Source: CAYTGM01 sp964437365 (GTDB lineage: Bacteria > Sumerlaeota > Sumerlaeia > SLMS01). Taken from it: 64,000 nucleotides of DNA. The stretch lies in contig CAYTGM010000009.1 in assembly GCA_964437365.1 (NCBI GenBank), forward strand, positions 62,001 to 126,000. Direction: 5' to 3'. The notes below the pieces were generated by a model that worked only from the letters and a program-made list of their open reading frames with translations, was not told where the DNA came from and made no database searches. This document shows, piece by piece, positions 36,281-45,710 of the stretch (its first letter is position 1; each line of letters opens with the position of its first letter). The position numbers and the translations under genes were made by a program.

Positions 36281-38722
36281 ATGAACTTATCTTCGGTATT
36301 TTGTGCACTGGCGTTCATTCTCACCGTGCCCGGCCTGTGCTATTCCCTGCGCGGCGATTCAAACGGTAACGACCAGCTCGACCAAGACGACCTCAGCTTT
36401 CTCAAACATCAGATTCTCAGCTTCATTGAGAATGCTTCAACTAGCGAGATTGCTCAAGATATGAACGGTGATCGATTCCTCGATGCGAGTGATCTCGTCA
36501 AGTTCCAGAAAACGACTCCAGCAATCCCAAAAGTTGAATATCCTTTCCAGGCGCTCAACTTGCCCTACAAAGGAGATGCCATACCGGGCTATATCGATAA
36601 TGACTCGCTCATAGACTTCTTTGTCGTTGATGATGAGTCAGCAACCAATGAGGTACATTTATTCCTGAACCGAAGCGGTGGGGAATTTGAAGAGCTCCCA
36701 ACCGGGACCAGTATCAAGTCGGGTCCGGAAATCTTTGCCGTAGAGGCAAACGATGACTCATACACTGATTTATTAACGACTGACGACAGCAGTGGATCAT
36801 ATACTCTCTACTTATCATCAGACATGGGTGTATATGCAAAATCCTATCTGGACATTGAAGCTGACTCTTCAACCATTCAAACCCGCGATCTAAATGGAGA
36901 TGGGCTGACTGATCTATTCTCTCAATCGGAGAATTCTATCACCATCTACTGTTCTGATAATGGGCAGGCATTTAAGCTCCGGGGGTCTGCTATATTTGAG
37001 AATGATCTGAAAGAATTCGATTGGATTGATTTTGATAACGACAACGATCAGGACATTATCGTTTACCTGCTCGATGAAGAAAAGATTCGACTATTCAGAC
37101 AGGAAAGCAATCTCGAGTTTTTCGAGCTGCAGGCATTGGAAGACTATCCGAGCGACCTTTCTGATCCATTCCTTCCATTTGAGAATGCGACGGACATTGG
37201 TTGGATGAATGTTGGTAAATATAATGATGACGAATTCGAAGATATTTACTACACAACTGAAACATCATCCAGCAGCAGTTGGGTTATTACAACAGAGGGT
37301 ATATACTTTGGTCAAGGTGATGGGTCATTTGAATTGAGCCGAGCATCAATCCTGGGTCAGAACGAGCATACAAATCTGGACTTGAACCATGACGGTATAG
37401 AAGAAACCCTCATGCTTAACAATGCATTCCTTTCTGGACATGAATCTGATTCAACCATTGCATTTCATTTTTTTGATGATTCAACAACCTCGAGAACCTT
37501 CCACTTTCCGACTCCAGCGGGGTTTGATGTCAACAAAGTACAGGCCCTTGACGTAGATGGTGATCAACAGATCGATCTTTATCAGGACCGATGGACTGTG
37601 ATCAGAAGGAAAGATGAATATTCATTTCATGTACCAGAGAGACTGACCCTCTTGAATGATGTCGCATTGAAGAAAGCGGATCGAGCCCCGGGTTACGCAG
37701 AGGACCCTGCAAGCATATACCCGAAATACAAGGCGATGGATTTTAATGGGGATGGATACGAAGATTTTGTGACGGACGTTGATAGTCACGTATCGGTTTT
37801 TATCAACGACAAAGAAGGAAACCTCGTACCGGGTTATAATCTGTCATTTGAAGGGTGTTGTCCGCTCATCAAAACGACCCTCGGCGATATAAATAATGAC
37901 TCTCTCTATGATGCCGCTGCCATTTTGGGCGACCAGATCCAGGTATGGTTGTCGAATCCTTCGGGAACACATGGGTTAATCAAAATCCCTATTGAATATA
38001 CAACTCTCAGTCATCATACAGCACTCGCCGATCTAGATGGCGACGGCTTTGACGATTTTGCTCACATCGTTGGAACCAACGCTAAAATCGATATTTATAA
38101 AGGAACCCCGAATGGGCTCTCCGAAGAAAAAATAACGATCGAGAACTCTGATACAACACTGCACTATGTTGGGGCTATTCTTGCAACGGACCTGGATGGC
38201 AATGGATTTGAAGATCTATATATACTAACGAGTGACCAATACAATTTCTATACAGTCTATCCGCTGGCATTTCTCGGATCAGAACAGATGGGGAACTTCG
38301 AGACTGGTATTTTCCCAGACCGTTTCGATCTCTTTGGCCGGTCTCTGGCAGCCGACTTGAACAACGACAGCTATCCTGATTTTACGACCGGAATTTTCGC
38401 TTATTATGGCGAGTTTGCTCTCTCAAACCGCGATGACTCTTACCGTGTGATGGACACGGATAAACTCGTCTTAGTTATAGATGACCTTAATGAGGATAAC
38501 CGGCTTGACACCCTTTCTAAAATCAAACCTGAGGTGATAGAAGTATCATTGGGCGAAGCAGATGGCAGTTTCACCAGATTATACATCAACAATTTGGCAG
38601 GCTTTGCCGATATTGTCCCCATAACGTTGTCACCCGGCGAAAAGAAATCACTTATTGTATATACCGACTTTCAATATTATCAGTCCGCAGAAGAAGCCTA
38701 CATCTACCGGCCAATCGAATAA
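36281..38722 (+). CDS. Secreted FG-GAP/VCBS repeat protein with dockerin-like module
   Basis: 813 aa from the ATG at 36281, with a signal peptide (about 1-23). Directly after it come two calcium-loop segments, GDSNGNDQLDQDDL and DMNGDRFLDASDL, a dockerin type I-like pair. The rest is a long array of FG-GAP/VCBS repeats with D-x-[DN]-x-D-G-type loops (DLNGDGLTDLF, DFNGDGYEDFV, DLDGDGFDDFA, DLDGNGFEDLY). It is presumably a calcium-binding beta-propeller that acts outside the cell, with no enzyme domain seen. It ends 20 bases from the convergent lipoprotein gene. Confidence 0.82.
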   Translation: MNLSSVFCALAFILTVPGLCYSLRGDSNGNDQLDQDDLSFLKHQILSFIENASTSEIAQDMNGDRFLDASDLVKFQKTTPAIPKVEYPFQALNLPYKGDAIPGYIDNDSLIDFFVVDDESATNEVHLFLNRSGGEFEELPTGTSIKSGPEIFAVEANDDSYTDLLTTDDSSGSYTLYLSSDMGVYAKSYLDIEADSSTIQTRDLNGDGLTDLFSQSENSITIYCSDNGQAFKLRGSAIFENDLKEFDWIDFDNDNDQDIIVYLLDEEKIRLFRQESNLEFFELQALEDYPSDLSDPFLPFENATDIGWMNVGKYNDDEFEDIYYTTETSSSSSWVITTEGIYFGQGDGSFELSRASILGQNEHTNLDLNHDGIEETLMLNNAFLSGHESDSTIAFHFFDDSTTSRTFHFPTPAGFDVNKVQALDVDGDQQIDLYQDRWTVIRRKDEYSFHVPERLTLLNDVALKKADRAPGYAEDPASIYPKYKAMDFNGDGYEDFVTDVDSHVSVFINDKEGNLVPGYNLSFEGCCPLIKTTLGDINNDSLYDAAAILGDQIQVWLSNPSGTHGLIKIPIEYTTLSHHTALADLDGDGFDDFAHIVGTNAKIDIYKGTPNGLSEEKITIENSDTTLHYVGAILATDLDGNGFEDLYILTSDQYNFYTVYPLAFLGSEQMGNFETGIFPDRFDLFGRSLAADLNNDSYPDFTTGIFAYYGEFALSNRDDSYRVMDTDKLVLVIDDLNEDNRLDTLSKIKPEVIEVSLGEADGSFTRLYINNLAGFADIVPITLSPGEKKSLIVYTDFQYYQSAEEAYIYRPIE

Positions 38723-38742
38723 CCGGACAGGGGTGCGACTCT

Positions 38743-39213
38743 TTATGGCACCTCGCCATTTGCTCTCAGTTTCTTCGTCGCTTCCGGATTCGGTTTAAAG
38801 GTGATCTGCATGGCACCATCGTCAAGAATCAGCCTGGAATAGTTCCCTTCGATCGAGAGCGTCTTCGGGTTGAAGTCTCTCGGTGTGCTTCCAAGGATTC
38901 CACCTGCTTCTGTGCTCCCCTGGTTTGGCGAAAGATCGAGATCGCTTCCGTTTTCCTGCCATGTTCCGGTTTCCATCCCCATCATGGCAATAATTCCCGG
39001 CTCAAGGATCAGGTATCTATACGTCCCATCTTCCAGGATCTCCAGTTGGGCTTTAACGTCGAGAGATCGTCCTCTGATCGTAAACTCACCTTCGCCGAGC
39101 CACGCCTGAAGTAGGGTGCGTTCAGAACAACCTGAGAGGAACAGGGCTGAGAGGATGAATAAGGGTGCGAATAATCCTGTACGAAGCGTTTGAGGTTCTG
39201 AAAATCGAATCAT
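38743..39213 (-). CDS. Putative lipoprotein
   Basis: 156 aa. A hydrophobic signal leads to the lipobox LSGC (FILSALFLSGCSE), so it is probably lipid-modified at that cysteine and anchored in a membrane. The mature part is beta-rich (GEFTIRGRSLDVKAQLEILEDGTYRYLIL, TWQENGSDLDLSPN) and resembles small lipocalin-like or copper-resistance-like folds; no family is certain. No operon partner is seen on the minus strand. Confidence 0.65.
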   Translation of the reverse strand: MIRFSEPQTLRTGLFAPLFILSALFLSGCSERTLLQAWLGEGEFTIRGRSLDVKAQLEILEDGTYRYLILEPGIIAMMGMETGTWQENGSDLDLSPNQGSTEAGGILGSTPRDFNPKTLSIEGNYSRLILDDGAMQITFKPNPEATKKLRANGEVP

Positions 39214-39781
39214 TTTGGGGTCCTTAGAAAGTGATGTAACTTGGAAGGTTAGATCAACTATCGATGACTGTCACTCAGTAATTCCATGATGAAACTGTCT
39301 TCAACCCACTATTCTCTTTGAGTTAAAGGGGTGCTTAAGCTGGTTGAGCATAGCGTGACCTGGTGCTGAAACGTTGAATTACAGGGGTTTCGGGAGCGAA
39401 TCGAACTTCTTCAATAGAGTGGTGGGACCCACTGGCGTTGATTGTTAATTTCAGGCATCGAAACCGGGGTTGGCTTGATGGTGGGATAATGGGGGGATGA
39501 TGGAGGGTTGATCACGATCATGCCTCCATTGGGGCAACATTGTGCCAGCATCGGGTATAACAGAGGCCTGGCGCAGGTCGCCAATGATCCACAGACCCAA
39601 CTGAACACATCCCTCAGCGCGGTCCACAAGAAACCGTTGAAACGGTTGCACACTTGAAATATCTGTATAGACAACCTCGGGTTGAAATTTGAGGCCTGCG
39701 GTAGAACCTCACAAGGCTCGGAAAACCGAAACCTCATTTAATAGTCAGGAGGACGAAAAAAGCTTGAACGGACCAGTTGCT
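39214..39781. other. Intergenic region, no supported gene
   Basis: 568 bases with G-rich tracts at about 39475-39505. Two overlapping minus-strand frames (about 39411-39737) carry no recognisable domain and have no ribosome site. I see no promoter or terminator worth calling. Confidence 0.5.
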
Positions 39782-40600
39782 TTATTCTCTCGGGGAACTT
39801 CTCAACAGGATACTCTTCTCGAAACTCGAGAATCCGAGCATTACCATCAGAAGAACGATCAATGCCGTTGGAAGAATGATAGACGTGAAGGCAAGGCTCT
39901 TGAGAAACATACTCAGCAAGGCAAAGGCTGCATAGAACCCCGCAACAAGTACGTCTGATTTCTCGGGTACTCGAGAGCGCCCCAGCAGTAACTCGCCCAG
40001 TGTTGTTCCAATCAAGGTCCCCAGCAATGCCCCGCTGACAACTGTCCCGGGAAACGAATGACGAACCTGAAATACGCCATCTCCAATAAACTCAAGAATA
40101 GCTATACCAAGGATAACAAGCGTCATAGCCATGGGGATGAGGCTCAGTATTTCAAATATAGAGACGATGAGAAAAACCCAGAAGAGTGTGAGTAAGATGC
40201 CAAGAAGAGGAGGAAGGCTGAGTGAGCCCATACCGGGTAATCCCAGATACGTTACCCCGTACCCACCAAGGTAGACAAGAAATCCCCCTAGTAGAGTGGC
40301 AATCACATGGCGCTTGCTGCTGGGTCCAACGACATCAGAGCGATGAGTCATGAAATAGACCAATGTTGCTCCGATCAGGAGATAACCCAGTCCACCTGAA
40401 GGTCCACTGAACTGACCGCTATACCAGCCGGGACCAAGAATAAAGAGGAGCATATTGGCGACGATCATGGTAATGGCAAAGATCGGGCGAGGGATTCTTT
40501 GTCCATGCTCCTCGTTCCCGAAAACATGATCCCGGGTAAAGTCGAGGACAAATCCAATGAGGAATGCGATGAGAAAAGCATCCAAACCTGGGCTGATCAT
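39782..40600 (-). CDS. Polytopic membrane protein, perhaps a degenerate MraY/WecA-like homologue
   Basis: 272 aa with about eight hydrophobic segments. The order of helices and short loops parallels WecA/MraY phosphoglycosyl transferases: a GILLTLFWVFLIV helix where these have the one before their DGxDGL loop, and GALLGTLIGTTLGELLLG where these have GFLPYNFxPAKIFLGD. But the catalytic aspartate-rich loop, the GD motif and the polybasic loop are absent (FEILSLIPMA in place of NLIDGLDGLA). So it would be inactive or something different. It overlaps the upstream glycosyltransferase gene by 4 bases and is coupled to it. Confidence 0.5.
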   Translation of the reverse strand: MISPGLDAFLIAFLIGFVLDFTRDHVFGNEEHGQRIPRPIFAITMIVANMLLFILGPGWYSGQFSGPSGGLGYLLIGATLVYFMTHRSDVVGPSSKRHVIATLLGGFLVYLGGYGVTYLGLPGMGSLSLPPLLGILLTLFWVFLIVSIFEILSLIPMAMTLVILGIAILEFIGDGVFQVRHSFPGTVVSGALLGTLIGTTLGELLLGRSRVPEKSDVLVAGFYAAFALLSMFLKSLAFTSIILPTALIVLLMVMLGFSSFEKSILLRSSPRE

Positions 40601-42366
40601 GCGGCGCTCCCCCCTTTAGACTCTTTCATCACTTGTATATAGGCGACTGCCAGTTGAATGAGACAGCGTATCGTGACCACAACGCCCGTGATGGCGTCCA
40701 TAAACATCAGACTCCGACTGTAATGTTTCTTGTAGAATTTATACATGGATTTGTGACGTTCAATGGTCAGCTTCACGCGAACCTTCTTTGTATCTTGTCC
40801 TATAAGATGATAGACCTGTGCCATCGGGAGGTAGACAACTTTAAGTCCCTCTTCCCAGACACGATAACAATAGTCGACATCTTCCGAATACATGAAGTAG
40901 CGCTCATCCAGTGGACCGATCTTGTCCAGCACTGACCTGCGGAAGAGCAGGCATGCGCCACTCACCCAGTCAACTTCCTCTACACGATCATGACGTATAT
41001 CGGTCATCAAATAGGAGCGTGAGAACGGGTTGTTCGGAAACAGCTTTGTCAGAAGAGAGTAGCGGTTGAAGAGTGCCTGGCTGAAGCTGGGGAATCGACG
41101 ACAAGAGAGCTGAAGACTGCCATCTTCATTGAGAAGTTTAAGACCAGCAGCACCGACCTCAGGTTTTCGATCAAGAGTCTCGATGGCTATACTGAAGGCT
41201 CCGCGTACAACACGTGTGTCATTGTTCAGGAGAACAATATATCTGCCCGTCGACTTCTCGATACCCTGGTTGTTAGCTTTGGTAAAGCCCATGTTTTCAC
41301 GGTTTTTCGTGAGAATGACGTCGGGGTATTTTTCTTCAACCATTTCTGTCGAACCATCTGTGCTGCCGTTATCAACAACAAGCACTTCAAGCTTGTGGTC
41401 AGGCGCGGCAATCTGCAGTGACTCGAGACAGTCGTCCAGCAGCTGTTTTCCATTAAGATTGATAACGACGACGGAAAGATCCGGGCGTGTCGTATCAGAA
41501 TCGGCCGGTGCCAGTTTCTGAAAATTTTTCTCCGCGAGCCTCGCGTTAGGCCTTTGAGGCCAGGTCCAGTTCAATCCCTGATGGCGAACTTTCCACCAGA
41601 AACGCACACCACTTTTGAGGTGTTCCCAGGCCATTTTGTTCCAACCGCGATCTGATAGACGCTGCACCTTATGGATTATTTTAGCTCTTGGGTTAAAGGC
41701 TACCTTCCATCCGGCCGCTTTAGCTCGCCAGCACCAGTCAACATCTTCAAATCCAAAGTAATAGCGATCATCAAAGAATCCAACCTGCTGAATAGCTTTC
41801 GCGCGCATACAAAAACAAGCGCCAGCCATCCAATCGCCTAGAAAAGGCCTTTGGTGATTCTTGTCCATCATAAGGTGTCTATACGACCAAGGGTTGTTTG
41901 GAAAGAGTTTCTGGAGGGGTGAGCGGCGGACCAGCACCGTCATGAAATCGTAGAATCGTTTGACGTTATACTCAAGCTCGCCATTGAGGCGTGTTGTGTG
42001 TCCTCCGCATCCACCGACCTCAGGGTACTTATCCATAAAGTCGACCAGCGCATCAAGGCATCCTGGAAGCAGCTCGGTATCAGCATCGAGCATCAAGACA
42101 TAGCGTCCCTTGGCTTTTTCGATCCCCACGTTTCTCATCTCGGCGATGCCGAATTTCTCGTGAGTAACAAGCTTCACCCATTGATGTTCGTGAAGAATGA
42201 GTTCTTCGGTGCCATCACCAGAGGGTTTATTGATGAGCAAAGTTTCTATACGACAACGATGTTGGTGGTCTCGGATACAGGGGAGTACGCCTTCGAGGTC
42301 GGCGCACATACGCCAGTTGATGATGATGATGGAGAGGTCAATTTGCTCTTTGGAGGACTGATTCAT
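40597..42366 (-). CDS. Glycosyltransferase with two tandem GT2 domains
   Basis: 589 aa, cytoplasmic, one C-terminal membrane segment near 560. Both halves are complete GT-A domains of the rhamnosyl/WbbL type. Domain 1 (about 8-260) has IIINWRM, LMLDADTE, and GFEDVDWCWRAKAAGW. Domain 2 (about 290-540) has VVINLNGKQLLDDCLESL, VDNGSTDGSTEM, LLNNDTRV, and YSEDVDYCYRVWEEG. In such tandem enzymes one domain may add one sugar and the second the next. It likely works in O-antigen, capsule or exopolysaccharide assembly. Confidence 0.87.
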   Translation of the reverse strand: MNQSSKEQIDLSIIIINWRMCADLEGVLPCIRDHQHRCRIETLLINKPSGDGTEELILHEHQWVKLVTHEKFGIAEMRNVGIEKAKGRYVLMLDADTELLPGCLDALVDFMDKYPEVGGCGGHTTRLNGELEYNVKRFYDFMTVLVRRSPLQKLFPNNPWSYRHLMMDKNHQRPFLGDWMAGACFCMRAKAIQQVGFFDDRYYFGFEDVDWCWRAKAAGWKVAFNPRAKIIHKVQRLSDRGWNKMAWEHLKSGVRFWWKVRHQGLNWTWPQRPNARLAEKNFQKLAPADSDTTRPDLSVVVINLNGKQLLDDCLESLQIAAPDHKLEVLVVDNGSTDGSTEMVEEKYPDVILTKNRENMGFTKANNQGIEKSTGRYIVLLNNDTRVVRGAFSIAIETLDRKPEVGAAGLKLLNEDGSLQLSCRRFPSFSQALFNRYSLLTKLFPNNPFSRSYLMTDIRHDRVEEVDWVSGACLLFRRSVLDKIGPLDERYFMYSEDVDYCYRVWEEGLKVVYLPMAQVYHLIGQDTKKVRVKLTIERHKSMYKFYKKHYSRSLMFMDAITGVVVTIRCLIQLAVAYIQVMKESKGGSAA

Positions 42367-42513
42367 GGTGGGGTTCGTCTGGTTAAGTGTTTTCTATCGT
42401 TTGGACTGTCCGTTTACCGGCGTGGGCATAGAATTTGAGACCTTTATTTCGCTCGCAATGCCACTGGTTGCGATCATCTCGACGTTTTCAAACCACAATG
42501 AAGGATACCAATT

Positions 42514-43173
42514 ATGGCTGGAAAAGAAAGCCCACTGCTGACGATTGAGCCAACCGAAAAAGGACAACGGTCACATAATCGTTTGGCCGAGCGCTTTAAA
42601 GTTTCCTCTCTGCCATCTGGCTTCGAGGTTCTGAAGGGTTCGGAGTGCGGAATCAACGATCTTTATATGAACCTGAACAGACTCATGGCCGATGGCAAAC
42701 TTGAAGAGAAAGTGAAGCTGCTGGTTGCTGTGGGGGTAGCCTCATCCGTTGGAGGCCACGAGGCGACAGACTTCTTTGCGAAAGCAGCCATCGAGACAGG
42801 CCGCACAGCCCAGGAAACTCTTGATGCGGTCTCAGTAGCCTCTGTTTGCAGTGTCTTCAATGGCTACTACCGTTTCAAACATCAGCTGCCAGAGAGTGAA
42901 AAGGCGGCGTACGAAGCCTTCAAAGCACCGTTCAATGCGAACACTTTTATGAGATCTTCGCTCAGCTCGCTGGAGGTTGAGGCGATCTGCATTGCCGTAT
43001 CATCTGTGAACAATTGCGAGCTGTGCGTGGAAGGTCATCTGAATAAAGGCAAGAGTCTTGGGCTCACAGAGGAGCAGATCGACGAGATCATCAAGACCGG
43101 CGCTGTTGCAGGTGCTGTCGCACAAATGACAGCTTCCCTTGGCGCAGGCTCTGCTCTGTCCGCGGAGGGATAA
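42514..43173 (+). CDS. Carboxymuconolactone decarboxylase family / AhpD-like protein
   Basis: 219 aa, cytoplasmic. The C-terminal half carries the AhpD-type active site CELCVEGH with C168, C171 and H175; these cysteines reduce partner peroxiredoxins. The N-terminal half has an analogous helical fold without the cysteines, so it looks like a tandem repeat of the AhpD/CMD fold, as in AhpD. The next gene is ahpC, 110 bases downstream. The pair thus forms an AhpD-AhpC peroxide defence unit. Confidence 0.85.
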   Translation: MAGKESPLLTIEPTEKGQRSHNRLAERFKVSSLPSGFEVLKGSECGINDLYMNLNRLMADGKLEEKVKLLVAVGVASSVGGHEATDFFAKAAIETGRTAQETLDAVSVASVCSVFNGYYRFKHQLPESEKAAYEAFKAPFNANTFMRSSLSSLEVEAICIAVSSVNNCELCVEGHLNKGKSLGLTEEQIDEIIKTGAVAGAVAQMTASLGAGSALSAEG

Positions 43174-43283
43174 GTTTTTCAAGGAACCGAAGAGCGTTTC
43201 GTTTCCAAATGAAACAGTCAACTTTCACAGCTGAGTCTCTCAGCACACTACACATATAGATGATTAAGGAAAGGATCAGGCAA

Positions 43284-43811
43284 ATGATTCAAGTAGGACA
43301 AAAATGCCCCGATTTTGAAATCGGAGCTCTCAAAGGCGAAGATGTAAATGCAACTGTGAAGCTGAGCGATTATGAAGGTAAGTGGCTGGTGATGTACTTC
43401 TACCCGCTCGACTTCACATTCGTTTGCCCCACAGAGATCAAGGCTTTCAGCGATGCAGTACCAGACTTTGAAGATCGCGATTGTGAGGTTATTGGTGGAT
43501 CGTGCGACAGTGCCTTCTCACACCTTGGCTGGACACAGGCGAAGGATGAACTCAAAGATCTTAAGCACCCACTCTTCGCTGATTATAAGAAAGAACTTTC
43601 AAGTGCTCTGGGAATTCTGGATCATGAGAAGGGCGTTTCTCAGCGCGCGACTTTCATTATCGATCCTGATGGCATCGTTCGTTTCGTATATGTAACTGAC
43701 CTGAACGTTGGTCGCAGTCCGGAGGAAGTAATTCGCGTTCTGGATGCTCTGCAGACTGATGAGCTCTGTCCGTGTAACTGGAAAAAAGGTGAAGAAACAC
43801 TTCAGGTCTAG
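43284..43811 (+). CDS. ahpC: Peroxiredoxin AhpC, three-cysteine type
   Basis: 175 aa. The ATG at 43284 is used because AAGGAAAGGA precedes it; an ATG at 43260 would add 8 residues. The peroxidatic cysteine C48 is in DFTFVCPTE. The resolving site reads LCPCNW, giving C162 and C164, like mycobacterial AhpC (which works with AhpD) and unlike the more common CPANW. The protein detoxifies H2O2 and organic peroxides in the cytosol. It would be reduced by the adjacent AhpD-like protein. Confidence 0.92.
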   Translation: MIQVGQKCPDFEIGALKGEDVNATVKLSDYEGKWLVMYFYPLDFTFVCPTEIKAFSDAVPDFEDRDCEVIGGSCDSAFSHLGWTQAKDELKDLKHPLFADYKKELSSALGILDHEKGVSQRATFIIDPDGIVRFVYVTDLNVGRSPEEVIRVLDALQTDELCPCNWKKGEETLQV

Positions 43812-44124
43812 TGTGTTTCTGAGATAAATAGCTGATCGAGCGGTCTGGGTCGCTGGCCCGGGCCGCTTCTGTTTAATGGGCCCTGGAGTTTCAGGAGGCG
43901 AAACTTGTTGAGTGCGAGAACGTGGCAAATCTGGCGTGTGCTCACCTGTCCTGAAAGAAAGTCAGGTGAAATCCCCTTTTTCGCTTGATGGCTGACCGGG
44001 TGGCCGACTTAATTCTCGGCCCTTTCTGGTCGAATTGTCTAAAAGCAGGTCGACCTCGAAAATCATCGGAACCCCAACTCATTCGATGCAATATCGATGA
44101 GTTCAAAGATAAAGGAGCATTTCC
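43812..44124. other. Spacer between ahpC and tig
   Basis: 313 bases. A GC-rich, imperfect stem, roughly AGCGGTCTGGG with CCCGGGCCGCT, lies at 43839-43866 with only a weak T-rich tail (TTCTGTTT), a possible but not convincing terminator. AAAGGAG at 44111-44117 is the ribosome site of tig. I see no other feature. Confidence 0.4.
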
Positions 44125-45627
44125 GTGGCGGAGAACGCTGAGAAGAAAAAAGCTGGTGGCGATGGCGCTACCCTTCAAGCTGTGCTTGATAAAAAGTCTG
44201 AAGAGATTGGATATGAGGTTCTTGAAGAAGAATCCATGTCTGGGTCTCGCGTCCGAGCAAAGCTCAAGATCGCTGATGCGGACTTCGAAGGACGTCTGAA
44301 AGAAACTCTAAAAGAGTTTACACGTCAGATTCGTCTTCCTGGATTCCGTCCTGGAAAAGCCCCTGTACAGCTTGTTCGTAAGAACTATGAGAAGGAAGCA
44401 CGTGAAGAAACGATCAAGCGTATGGTTGATCGCCTCACAGACCTCTATTCAGAGAGCAAAGGTTACGATCGCCTCTCTCCTCCTTACCTTCTTGACTCGA
44501 AGAGTTCAAAAGATGAAGGCACCACGGTTGAGATCGCTTTCGAAGTTCGTCCGGAGATTAACGTTTCCGACGATACTGTCAAAGACCTGAAAATCAATGT
44601 CCACAAGATCCCTGTAAACGACGATTACCTGAACAAGGCTCTCGAGAATCTTCGTGATCGCTCTGCGACCTACGAGCCAACCGAAGACCCTTACTCAGCA
44701 GGTGATGGCATCACCTTCGACTGTACGGTTCGCACAGAGAATGGTGAAGTGATTCCTGAAAGAAGCGTTACAGGTTACTACACGCAGAAGCTCACCGAAG
44801 AAGTTCCCGAAGAAGTTGCAGCTGCAATGGTCGGGAAAAAGAAAGGTGAGGAGTTTGAACTCACGCTGGACGAAGAAAACGAGTTTAAACCAGGAACAAC
44901 GGAAAAAGTTTTCTATGAAGTAACCGTTCATGAAGTGAAGAAGAAGAACCTTCCAGAGCTTGACGATGAATTCGCTAAAGATGTCAGCGAAGATCTTGAT
45001 ACCCTCGATGATCTCAAGAAAAAGATTCAGGAAGACCTTGGAACTCAGGAAGAAAACCGTAAGCGTGAAGAAGCACTTAACGAAGTCTTCTCACTCCTTC
45101 GGGACCGCCTCGAGTTTGACCTTCCGAAAGCTCTTGTTGATGAAACAACCAACCGCTCAATCGGCGATATGGAGAAGCGTCTCAATCAGTATGGAACCTC
45201 TCTGAAGCATCTCGACCAGAGTCTGGTTAAGAGCTATGCAGCCAGCATGCGCGAGCAGGCGAAGATCAACGTGAAGAACTCTCTTATCCTTAAGCGACTT
45301 TCAGAGTTCTGGGATGTCTCCCCAACGGAAGAGCAGATCAACGAGCACCTGGAGAAAATTGCCAACGATATGGGACGCAAGCCGCTGGCAGTCAGAGCTC
45401 AGCTTGAAGCGCGCAAGCAGTGGGATCAGTTCGTGGAAGATCTCAGCATGAAACTAACGAACGACGTTCTCCTCGAAAAAGCAGAAATGAAAGAAACAGA
45501 AACAACGATCGAGAAGTACGAAGAGATTCAGCAGAAGCGGCAGGAAGAGCAGGCCGCGAAATTGCGAGGTGAGAAGGTTGCCGAGGCCACTGAAGAGGCG
45601 CCCGACAGCGATAAGCCTGAAGCGTAA
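44125..45627 (+). CDS. tig: Trigger factor
   Basis: This ribosome-bound chaperone receives nascent chains at the exit tunnel. The 500-aa protein starts with GTG at 44125, 8 bases after AAAGGAG. The ribosome-docking loop is LPGFRPGKAP at about 72-81. A middle PPIase-like (FKBP) domain covers about 190-290, and the C-terminal helical substrate arms follow. Compared with about 430-450 aa in typical trigger factors it has about 20 extra N-terminal residues and a 60-residue charged C-terminal tail. A strong terminator separates it from the ClpP genes. Confidence 0.95.
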   Translation: MAENAEKKKAGGDGATLQAVLDKKSEEIGYEVLEEESMSGSRVRAKLKIADADFEGRLKETLKEFTRQIRLPGFRPGKAPVQLVRKNYEKEAREETIKRMVDRLTDLYSESKGYDRLSPPYLLDSKSSKDEGTTVEIAFEVRPEINVSDDTVKDLKINVHKIPVNDDYLNKALENLRDRSATYEPTEDPYSAGDGITFDCTVRTENGEVIPERSVTGYYTQKLTEEVPEEVAAAMVGKKKGEEFELTLDEENEFKPGTTEKVFYEVTVHEVKKKNLPELDDEFAKDVSEDLDTLDDLKKKIQEDLGTQEENRKREEALNEVFSLLRDRLEFDLPKALVDETTNRSIGDMEKRLNQYGTSLKHLDQSLVKSYAASMREQAKINVKNSLILKRLSEFWDVSPTEEQINEHLEKIANDMGRKPLAVRAQLEARKQWDQFVEDLSMKLTNDVLLEKAEMKETETTIEKYEEIQQKRQEEQAAKLRGEKVAEATEEAPDSDKPEA

Positions 45628-45646
45628 GTTTCAATCAGCTTTAACC

Positions 45647-45678
45647 GGGGCTCCATTCAGGAGCCCCATTTTTTTTCC
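45647..45678 (+). terminator. Intrinsic terminator of tig
   Basis: GGGGCTCC (45647-45654) and GGAGCCCC (45660-45667) form an 8-bp stem around ATTCA, followed by ATTTTTTTT. Confidence 0.92.
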
Positions 45679-45710
45679 TGACGTTCAAGAACCCTCTTAA
45701 GGACTTCACT

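Noticed and set aside
39411..39737. Two overlapping minus-strand frames
   Set aside because: No start signal and no family pattern; the sequence is G-rich.
43839..43873. Terminator after ahpC
   Set aside because: The stem is imperfect and the T-tail is poor, so it is mentioned in the spacer and not called.
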